Shown here one piece after another: positions 43,781-53,300 of a stretch of DNA of 64,000 nt (position 1 is the stretch's first letter; each line of letters begins with the position of its first letter). The notes beneath the pieces are model-generated. The model had not been told where the DNA came from, did no database searches, and saw nothing but the letters and a program-made list of their open reading frames with translations. The stretch is taken from contig OX442314.1 in the NCBI GenBank assembly GCA_949358305.1, positions 29,311,118 to 29,375,117 on the forward strand, in the 5' to 3' direction. The stretch is from Strigamia acuminata (taxonomy: Eukaryota; Arthropoda; Chilopoda; Geophilomorpha; Linotaeniidae). A program made the translations under genes and the position numbers.

Positions 43781-44563
43781 ATGAAGAGAACACGTGAGGA
43801 TTACGAATGCAATCTATGTGATTATTCGTGTTCATACGTGTACTTATTGCAACAGCACATGCTTAAACACACTGGTGAAAAGCCGTTCAAATGTCAAATA
43901 TGTTCACTTTCATTTCGACTTAAAACTTGCATGACTGTCCACATGCGAATTCACACTGGAGAAAAGCCGTTCAAGTGCCATTTGTGTGAATATTCCTGCA
44001 AGCAAAATGGGGGTTTAAGAAGACATTTATTAACTCACACAGGAGAAAAACCATTCAAGTGCCATTTGTGTGATTATTCTTGCAATCAAAATGGGAACTT
44101 AAAAACACATTTATTAACACATTCAGGAGAAAAACCGTTCAAGTGCCATTTGTGTGATTATCGTTCGATTCATAGTGGGCATTTAAAAGACCATCTATTA
44201 ACCCACACAGGAGAAAAACCATTCACGTGCCATTTGTGTGATTATTCCTGCTGTGAAAGAGGGAATTTAAAGAGTCATTTATTAACCCACACAGGAGAAA
44301 AACCATTCACGTGCCATTTGTGTGATTATTCCTGCAGTGTAAGAGGGAATTTAAAGAGTCATTTCTTAACCCACACAGGAGAAAAACCATTCAAGTGTTA
44401 TCTGTGTGATTATTCTAGTAATCGAAATGGGAATTTAAGAAAACATATACTAACCCACACAGGAGAAAAACCATTCAAGTGCCATTTGTGCGATTACTCT
44501 TCGGCTCAAAGTGGGCATTTAAGAAGACATCTTTTAACCCATACAGGAGAAAAAGCTTTTTAA
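43781..44563 (+). CDS. C2H2 zinc-finger protein, 9 fingers (260 aa)
   Basis: The start MKRTREDYECNLCDYSCS follows an intron acceptor (TTTTTTTCATTTCAG at about 43746), so a 5'-UTR exon lies upstream. Nine C2H2 fingers (CX2CX12HX3H) run end to end with TGEKPF linkers and no other domain. Most share FKCHLCDYS, a type seen in arthropod-expanded zinc-finger families. The likely role is DNA binding in the nucleus; the target is unknown. The variable positions of the fingers (for example CNQNGNLKT, SAQSGHLRR) fall into a few recurring types, so fingers have been duplicated or exchanged. The gene ends TGEKAF just after finger 9, and the 3' UTR is shared with the left copy. Confidence 0.93.
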   Translation: MKRTREDYECNLCDYSCSYVYLLQQHMLKHTGEKPFKCQICSLSFRLKTCMTVHMRIHTGEKPFKCHLCEYSCKQNGGLRRHLLTHTGEKPFKCHLCDYSCNQNGNLKTHLLTHSGEKPFKCHLCDYRSIHSGHLKDHLLTHTGEKPFTCHLCDYSCCERGNLKSHLLTHTGEKPFTCHLCDYSCSVRGNLKSHFLTHTGEKPFKCYLCDYSSNRNGNLRKHILTHTGEKPFKCHLCDYSSAQSGHLRRHLLTHTGEKAF

Positions 44564-44938
44564 GCAGGAATATAAATTTATAAACGTTCGTTTCATACAT
44601 TCTGTTTTTAATTCTTAAATTCAAACGCTAATTTTTTGTTTTATTTGTGCATTTCACTTTTTAAAGTAACATATTTATTACTTTGAATTCTTGACAAGTA
44701 GAATTGTATGTTTTTTCCTCGGTTCATTTTCAATTTTAAAACAAGTTCTCTCATTGTAAATGAATGTAAATTTTTTTTTTGACTTTCACGTTTTTGTATG
44801 TTCTGAATTAAATTTGATAACTTGAAAACGAGCAATTTCCAATGTATTTTATAGGTGCTCAAATTGATATATTTGCAAATATTAATTTTAATGCTTAGGA
44901 AAAACACAAAAAGTTTAATTTGAACAAATCACTTTCAG

Positions 44939-45004
44939 GATAACTTGTGTGATCCGAGTGACGAACACAACATCCAGTGGAAAGAGTTGGCTACTTTGGA
45001 CTAG
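44939..45004 (+). other. Possible orphan terminal exon
   Basis: A CACTTTCAG acceptor is followed by 21 codons (DNLCDPSDEHNIQWKELAT...) and a TAG. The text looks protein-like, but no upstream exon was found, and 44611-44938 is AT-rich with no coding. Chance is a serious alternative. Confidence 0.2.
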
Positions 45005-45177
45005 ATCAACTTATAAATCTTTACTGCGTATCGAACAAGCGAAAGAAAAAGAAACAAGAGATGATGCCTTTAGTGTTGATCCAAGGGAATGCGGAACCCG
45101 TTTGGAAGCGGAGCAAATTAGTTCTGCCAGCTCTGCAAATCTGCTATCAAGCATTAGAGCATCACTGGAATAGAATT

Positions 45178-46090
45178 TGAAAAGAATTGTAAATAATGGA
45201 TTTTACAACTTTGTAAATTAGATTTACAATCAATTGAAAATTATTTTTTTCTCAACATACGGTATTTACAATCTAGGAAAGAGTCTATTTCCATGACTCT
45301 TTTTACAATTATTTTACAAGCATTTTCAATTTTGAAAATTTGAATTTTCACAATCTATTTCCAATATATTTTCAGGTTTTCTACCAACACCAAAAAAACA
45401 TACTACCCTCTATTTTTAAAATTTTAAATACATTGACTCAAATTATTTTTTTTTTCATTTGAACTGTTTTTCTTTACAAACATCATTTTGCAATTAGTTT
45501 TCATTGATATCAACACAATTTGTATGTTTTAGCAGATTTTATTTTTCTTAATTTTTCTTTATAACTTATCCTACCCATTCCTATACCTGAACCTGGGAGC
45601 CTTTGTTCTGAAGACCACTGCTCTACCCACTAGGCTAACATGGCCTATGATAGATAAATGTATAACTTCCCATGACACACATAATTAACTTAACCAGAAT
45701 CTCTGGTCGTCCTCTGAGTTTTTTAAATGTTTACAGGAAAAAAAACAATCGGTATTTTCAGTCGAAAAATCAAAACCAACCTTTTAGGTTTAAAAAATAG
45801 TTCAGAATTCATTGTCAAATTTATAAATGATGATTACATCAAATCGTGTATTAATTATTCACATTAAAACAAACGAGAGTTGATGAAAAGTCACAAAATC
45901 AAATGATACCAATAGCTACATTTATTTATATCCATAAAATGGTGAAAAATAAACGAATACTGTCACGAGAGGGTGCTTACAAGCGCATGCGCGTGTGGGA
46001 TGACTCCATCTTGACTTTGTGGTCTCCACGAAGCTGTTTTCGTGTAAAATCTGCGTTAATCAAATTATAGAACGGTTCAGATACCCGTGT
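45178..46090. other. Gene-free; tRNA-like SINE trace on minus strand
   Basis: AT-rich sequence. Near 45576-45655 the minus strand has TAGCCTAGTGGGTAGAGCAG (A-box-like) and GGTTCAGGTAT (B-box-like) at tRNA-type spacing, which suggests a tRNA-derived SINE head or a decayed tRNA. No gene. Confidence 0.4.
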
Positions 46091-46094
46091 AATA

Positions 46095-46395
46095 CATTTA
46101 AGTGCCCGACATCTGCACGTATCTGTAAGTTCGTAGGCCAGGTAAAATTTAACAGGTTCGTAACCGTCGTTTTATATACCTTTAACTTGGCGGGTGAAAT
46201 GGTAATAAAAACCGGAAATTGTAAGCATATATTCATTTTTGTGTTTATAATTATTTAGGTGAATGCTGCTATTCATTATTTTTGAAGTGGGAAGTATTAA
46301 ATCCACGTTTAACCCACTCGTCTTGAGGTCATCGGATGATCCGAAAGTTCGTTGATTACTCGCTACAATGTGGCTGAAATTGAGTTACGGTAAGC
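46095..46395 (+). repeat. Copy of the 32.70-33.00 kb segment
   Basis: About 300 bp is closely similar to 32720-33005, including ACCGTCGTTTTATATACCTT, GGCGGGTGAAATGGTAATAA and GGCTGAAATTGAGTTACGG. It lies 13 kb away, outside the BTB/EndoG cluster. It could be a dispersed repeat or a stray piece of the duplicated unit. Confidence 0.8.
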
Positions 46396-47652
46396 CTAAT
46401 TTACATTTGATCCAAAGTTTAACTCGACTTTAACCATCAATAGATGGCACTTCCCAGTCAGTTATGACGCGAAAAAGAAATAGAAATGCAATCTATCGCC
46501 ATCTAGTGGCAAGATACGAAGCTACTAGCCTGATTTATTTTTTTAATTCTTACAAGAGTAAATATCTTTTTTTCCTCTAGACTGTGCGTTGAATTATTTT
46601 AATTTCTTGCGTAGATATTACTACGTTGAAACTTATGTTGAACAATCTTGAATTTTTATATTTAAAAAATTTTTCATTTATTGATTTATTTTTTAATGAA
46701 TTTTTAGATGCTTTAAATACAAATTAGAATGTTGTTGACATTCTGAGACGGTTTGACATGTGTTTTAAGCACTTAAAGCGGCGATGACAAGGACCTTTTT
46801 TTTGTGAACTGCGAGTTTGGCATATTTTTGAAATTGGAAATGGTCTCCAGGCCCACTAATTGAGGCGTCCCTCTTATTATTATCGAGGGTTGCCGCGCTA
46901 AAATTAAACGAGCGTCGACAGCGATGATTAAGAGACTCCTGTAATAATCGGCGGGGCGTCTGCGGGACAAATTAATTTGCATAGACCGTGCTGGGAAACC
47001 GGTAGGAAACCATTACGAGTCACTTATTGAATCCAAATTCTAAAAATTCCATTCAAAATGAATTGGAGCCCGTATGGCTTAAAAATACATTGAAATGATA
47101 TTGCAGTTTATTTTAAATATTTAAAATCCATTTTTTGTCAATTTCTATTCATTTTTGGTCAATTTTTATCCATTTTTGGTCGATTTTCATCCATTTTTGG
47201 TCGGTTTTAAGACTAAACTGTACAAAGCATAAGATTAGTGATTTGTGAGCTATATAATCTATATTGTTTTAATTCTAGCAATGAAATGATAAAAATTACA
47301 AATCATACAAAATATAACAAATAACAAATAAGTTAAGTATGGATAACACTTTATCAATTGTTTCAGAAGACAAAACGGGTCCACCAAACCATACACAGGC
47401 TGGCATCATCACAGTTCGAGTGCTTTAGGAGAACTCACTTGTATGAGCTGTATCAGTTATTAAGTCGCTTTGGCTTTCCCATCTACTCTAAATAGCTCGG
47501 TCAATTACTTCAATGTGGCGAATGTCATCTGGTGAGCTTTAACAGTACTAATGATCTAAAAATGCGCGTTTAAGGGGCTAGCCTACCTTATTATTTTGAC
47601 ATGTTTTGGTCAATAGATGGTTTACGTTGTGGCATATCCGCGTAACAGTATT
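46396..47652. other. Gene-free, with a possible conserved non-coding block
   Basis: 46780-46990 is less AT-rich, contains several TTAATTTGCAT / CTAATTGAGG-type sites, and has no codon-like pattern; it might be a conserved element. 47150-47210 has three TTTTTGGTC repeats. No gene. Confidence 0.35.
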
Positions 47653-47952
47653 ACTGCGTTTACATGCACGGAATATTTCAAGTGAGATGAATATTTCGTG
47701 TGCACAATTGTCATGTAAACAGGGATGACAAGGATTATTCGAGTAGTGAATAATCCCTCGCAGAAGGTTGTTTAATTCGAGGGAACTTGAACTATTTTTA
47801 TTGCGCATGCGCGCATCAGTTCCGGCACCTCCCCATTGGTCGAAAACCGAAAGTGATCACGAATTATTTTCTGCATGTAAAAACAATAATTTGATTTTTT
47901 TCTCCACTCGAATTATTCACCATTCAAAATATTCGGTGCATGTAAACGTAGT
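47653..47952. mobile_element. MITE, ~300 bp, TIR ACTGCGTTTACATGCA
   Basis: ACTGCGTTTACATGCACGGA at the left is matched by the reverse complement of GGTGCATGTAAACGTAGT at the right, and the pairing continues through AATATT. Inner sequences (GGATTATTCGAGTAGTGAAT and CACTCGAATTATTCACC) pair too. No coding. Target duplication is unclear. Confidence 0.8.
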
Positions 47953-49138
47953 ATAAGTGTATAAACCTAATGCTCGATTATCCGAACAATTAAGTTTTAC
48001 GAACACTCATGTCTCCCAATTAGTTCGAATAATCGAGGTTCTACTGTATTAAGGAGTTTCATTAAATGAGCGATTAGTTGATTACTTTGATTACTTTGAT
48101 TAGTCGATTACTTGATGTGTCATGTGACTGGATTCAACCAATCCCGAGAATAATCATTTCATCGAATAAGCAACTATATGGGTGATTGCGATTTATGTGA
48201 GAAAGATCAAGGCGAGAACGGGCGCTTCGAGGCTTCAATTAGGATGAGAAGGAACGAGCCGTTGAACTGCTTCTCCATTCATTAACCTGAAGAGAAACGG
48301 TTATTTAGATAACGATCTTTTCTCACCTTCATTTAAAGTGGGAGTCAACCGAAGGCACGGAAAGAAACAGTGTTAAATGTTTAGCTTTATCAAAACCATC
48401 AATTTTTTGCTATAAACTTGCAAAACTGTGAGTGCCATCGTGTCTGGCGCCTGGTAACAAGCGTTGAGGCTGGACCACCTGTGAGGTTTCAGGTGGTTTT
48501 TAGTCCGTTTTATCCCCTTGAAAATTTTCCACGCACGACTTAAATCTCGTTCCCAACCGAAACTTTATTTTTATTTTTTTTATTTTTTTATTTTGTACAC
48601 AATTTGAACGTTTTTTTTTTTATATTGTTCATTAGAAATGCACATCATGCGAGACCTATTTTCCATTCCCCTCACTTTGGGCTTTGTGTTTTGTACATAG
48701 GCCACGGTTGAATAGGGATATTAAATCGTGTCTTTTGTTGCGTCTGGACAGATTTAGTGTGTGTGCTCGTCGGGGTTGTCAAATGTTTTGGGATTATTTG
48801 CTATCGGCGACTGTAAAGTTTGGAGTTATGGCGTTTATGGGTGGGTGTCTTTTAGAAAGGTGTTTGTTGTGACCGGAACAAAATGTTATGTGGGTTCGCA
48901 TCACTTATGTAGTGAGAGTTGGTATTAAATTAAAGATAGAATATAAATACATTGTATACACAAAAACAGGACTCGTTGTACAAAGATATTCAAGAAAGTC
49001 AATTTGTTTTTATATTTTATGTAGGTATATACATAAAGCTTCGATTAATCTTTTTTGAGACTCCCAGGCGTCTATTTGAATCGAGGTGATTTTTGAGACG
49101 GGCGTTTAAGTAGATTGGTTAGAAATAAAACAATTATT
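47953..49138. other. Gene-free spacer
   Basis: A short pogo-type relic (CGATTATCCGAAC...GTTCGAATAATCGAGG) lies near 47973-48049. 48130-48500 is of mixed composition without frames. Nothing else could be supported. Confidence 0.35.
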
Positions 49139-49735
49139 TATGGCAATTTTTATGCCCAAAATTAGAATTTTTATGTCCATAATTAGAATCTTTATGCCCA
49201 AAATTAGAATTTTTATGCCCAAAATTAGAATTTTTATGCCCAAAATTAGAACTTTTGTGCCCAAAATTAGAATTTTAATGCCCAAAATTAGAATTTTTAT
49301 GCCCAAAATTAGAATTTTTATGTCCAAAATTAGAATTTTTATGCCCAAAATTAGAATTTTTATGCCCAAAATTAGAATTTTAATGCCCAAAATTAAAATT
49401 TTTATGCCTAAAATTGGAATTGTATGCCCAAAACTCGTATTGTATGCCCAAAATTAGAATTTTTATGTTCAAAATTGGAATTGTATGTCCAAAACTCGTA
49501 TTGTATGCCCAAAAATTAGAATTTTTATGCCCAAAATTGAAATTGTATGCCCAAAACTTGTATTTTATGCCCAAAACTTGTATTTTATGCCCAAAACTGG
49601 AATTTCATGCCCAAGACTGGAATTTTATGCTCAAGACTGGAATTTTATGCCCAAGACTGGAATGTTATGCACACAACTGGAATTTTATGCATAAATCTGG
49701 ACCTATCAGGCCCAAAAATTGAAATTTATGCACTC
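49139..49735 (+). repeat. ~21-bp minisatellite (TTTTTATGCCCAAAATTAGAA)
   Basis: About 12 very regular 21-bp units to 49400, then about 15 degenerate 20-21-bp units (ATTTTATGCCCAAAACTGG types). It is open in one frame on both strands only because the unit is a multiple of 3 without stops; it is not coding. Confidence 0.92.
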
Positions 49736-49767
49736 TTGATGCCAAAATTTGATGATTTTGAACTTAA

Positions 49768-49950
49768 AGTCGAAACTCTTTATAACGAATCGCAAGGGAC
49801 CTAAAAAATCGATTTGTTATAACGAGAATTCGTTATATCGAAAATTTTTAACATGGTGTTCTATGGCCAGCCAACCAAACCGGCCATTTTCAGGTATTCG
49901 TTACATCGATAATTCGTTATATCGCGATTCGTTATAAAGATTTTCAACTG
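49768..49950. mobile_element. Pogo/Tigger-like MITE (GTCGAAACTC...)
   Basis: The left end AGTCGAAACTCTTTATAACG and the right end CGTTATAAAGATTTTCAACT are inverted relatives, with internal CGTTATATCG repeats. It belongs to the same family as the copies at 57604, 58090 and 58318. Confidence 0.75.
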
Positions 49951-50373
49951 TATATGTCTGCCACCATCATCAGTGGTGCATTACAATACGATCACATACA
50001 GGACACTCGCCATAGGCCGCCCCAGATTTCTCGGAACCCTATTTCAGTTGAACAGTTTACCAAAAATAAAAATATAAAATAAAATAAACACTTTGACGTC
50101 CATTTGATGGTAGTGCCCACGGCCCCTCCGAGCATATGATGCGCCTCTGTCCATTGTTAATATCAACTATTCTGACCAGGGTAAACTAAAAACTACAAAG
50201 AATTTTTTCGCGAAATAGGATATTTGGCACGGCTATACTCTGTACAAACATGAAATTGAATTTAAAATAACAGTTAATTTTTTTTATATCCTTCCTCTTT
50301 CCTTTTTCATCTCTTTATATCCGAGATAAAACAAAATGTGTGAGCTGTGTGTCCTCGGGCGATGTAAAAACAC

Positions 50374-53300
50374 TCAAATGAGATTGGTAGGCATGTAGGG
50401 AGAAGACGCTGCTGCTGATCCTTTGGCGCCTCTTGAGCCACCTTGGCTGGACTCCAGACATTCAGGAACCAAGCACATGAATTTGCCATCACTCGCTTCT
50501 ACCTGAGGTGACGAGAACGAAAAGAAACAAGAAAGAAAATTAATTCTGAAAGCACGGTGATGATTTTTTACTAGCTGCATTCAAAAACTCTAAAACGTAT
50601 GCAAAACTCGTTTCGTGTTTGTACGTGACGTCATTCCCATTGAATAACATTCCCATGTTATTCAATGGGAATGACGTCACGTACAATCGGGAAACAAACT
50701 TTCCGTAGTTTATTGATTAAGAGTCGCCCTCGAATTGTAGCCGCCCTCGAATAGTAGCTGCGGCTGAGACACCAAGAATACCATATTTTTGCAAAAGTAC
50801 GGTATTGTTTCCGTATTTAACCTCAAGAACGATGAACCCACGCTTCGTTCATAACGTTCAGACTTCGTTTGTTACATTAAACAAATGTAACAAACGAAAA
50901 ACCGACATTGTAATTGCTGACAAAAATGGCAGTTTTGAATAAAAGCCGCGGCTCTTAATCGATAAAATAAGGTATATTTTTAATTTAACTGATCAATTAG
51001 TACAATACAAGTTGCTACCGGTAAGGATGACAGCTCTGAGATGTGACGTCAGGTTTTAATGACGTCATCATTATGCATTCAAAGCCAGAAGTATTTTATT
51101 AAACCATTTAATGTTGATAAAAGTTTACAAAAGAGCAATTTGTGCGTTTACAGTTTCTGTTTTTAGCGTTTACGTAGTTACTACTGGGTGGTTGAAATAA
51201 AACCGGCCCGAGTTTTTGACGATCCGAGCTGGTGTTCTCGAGATATTTGCGATTTTGATCAATTTTTGTCCCAATTCGCCAGGTTTGATTGCACTAGTCA
51301 TTCCTGAATTTCAGATTGTGGTACTTTTTGAATTTTTTTCAGCAGTGATTTTGTGTAGCTCTTCAGACGTAACAGTGCAAGATTTTGTAAAATCTATCTA
51401 GATTTTATAAGATTTTGCCACATTTTGAGAGATTTTTGGCACATTTTGAGAGATTTTGGCACATTTTGAGAAATTTTGCCACATTTTGAGAGATTTTGCC
51501 ACATTTTGTGAGATTATATTCAAAGTAAAGTGGTATGGTACCAAAAAAAAGTGGTACAGTTACAATACCACTACCAGGAGATGCAGTATTTTTTTAAAAG
51601 CACAGCAGTGTATCTGTACCAGTACCGCTGAAGAAATCCACAAAAGTGTCACAAAAATCTGAAATTCAGGAATGACTAGTGCAATCAAACTTGGCAAATT
51701 AAACAAAAATTAACGAAAAATGTAAACATCTCGAGAACGAAAGCCCGGATCGTCAAAAACTAAACACCAAACGAAAGACCGGAAAAACCTGCACCAGAAA
51801 CGTTAATTAAACAACACTGCCCACAACTAATGATTAATATATATTTAATTGAACAACGTATACATTTATTTTGACACACCCTTAAGTAACCCTCCTTGTA
51901 TCGTCGGGCAGGTTTTATTTGTGCCACCTGGCAAAACCTTCCTGCAGCTACTGTCAACGTTTGCATTCTATTTAATTCCTTCAACCTCTCCGCACCTATT
52001 TATCACGATACACAGCAATTGGGGTCTAATCAGGTCTTTGGTCGACGCCCTGCCCATCGGGCCTTGGAACAGGACCAGCCACGCGTCTTTAGGCCTGCAG
52101 GGGGAGCTGCACCGAACGGAAAAGGGACTCGCAATAAGGGGTGCTTTCGAAACGCCACGCCCCGTCAACGTCTTGATTGGAACGCCAAACAAGCGCTCAT
52201 GAATCTTAGCTAGAAGCGGGAGCCGAGTGGAAAACGCGCGCGCCGCGTTCATTCTCTCGATCGAAGAGCCTATTTCATGGGGGATCGAGCTTGTTGACCC
52301 GTTCAATGCACCCGGGGTTTGTGAATCAGAAATGAACGCCCAGGGCACCCTTGGGCCTTGATGAATAGACGCTGCGCGGAGCCAGATGTTGCTAATATCT
52401 CCCCAAAACGACAACTTCTCTTTGCTGACGCAGGGGGGCGAGGGGGGAGGGCGAAGGGGGAAGCGAGTAATAGCTGCAGCGATCCAAGCTCCCCGCGGTG
52501 GCCACTGATGAGGCGCGCTGGACAAACGAGCGGCGCCAACCCGCGTGTAATACTTGCATTAAAAGAGGAAAAGCCGGGCGTACAAATTGTTTTATCTCTG
52601 TTTGTATCATCCATTTGTGGAGAAAATTTGTCGTTTTAATTCGCCGGCGTCAATTAGAATACAAAGCACGCTTTGTGAGTTCAAAGGACATATTTGGAAA
52701 TGTATGAAGCCGTCGAGGAGTCCCTGGAACGGAGAATGTTGCCATGCCACGGCGGAGGGGTTGTTTACGAGCTGGCAAATTAGTTGCTGAGGTAGCCGCG
52801 TTTGCCATGTGGTTGAAAAATATATTCTAGAATAAATTGCTTTTCACTTTGTGGATTTTAAAATGTGTAGCATTTTGCGGAATTAAGTATGTTATTTTTG
52901 TATTGAATAATGCATTTCATAATTGAATAAATGGAATCATTTTTGATAAATAATGAATAATAGTATTGGGAATGCATTTTGTGATAGATTTTGCAAATAC
53001 CAATAGCATGCAAAAATGGGGGGGGGGTCGGTTATAACAACATTTATTGCCTCTTTATATAATTCATATTTTGCGTCATAACTTAGCAAAATATCGCAGA
53101 GTTCGAAGTTTGTTCACTTTTAGGAGTGAACTTGAACGAAGTTCGCGTTCACCATGTTTGATGATGAAAACGTTGCAAAAATGTTAGTTTAAATGTTTAG
53201 ATGATGTTTTCATCATCAAAACATTCATTTCTAAACTCTTTTTACAACGAAAACAGCCATGAAAGCGATGAAAACGACTGCTTTACCAAAAAAAAGTTTG

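Noticed and set aside
45576-45655. A functional tRNA gene
   Set aside because: A- and B-box-like words exist, but the acceptor stem does not pair and the B box is degenerate; a SINE relic is more likely.
48684-48872. 62-codon cysteine-containing frame
   Set aside because: No signal peptide, family match or supporting splice sites; consistent with chance.
49139-49735. Long open frames of repeated IRIFMPK- or ILILGIK-type peptides on both strands
   Set aside because: They come from a 21-bp tandem repeat without stop codons in several frames; no start context, splice sites or conservation.
51960-52710. Protein-coding exons in the GC-rich island
   Set aside because: Overlapping frames on both strands with no recognisable domain; splice-bounded exons could not be justified.
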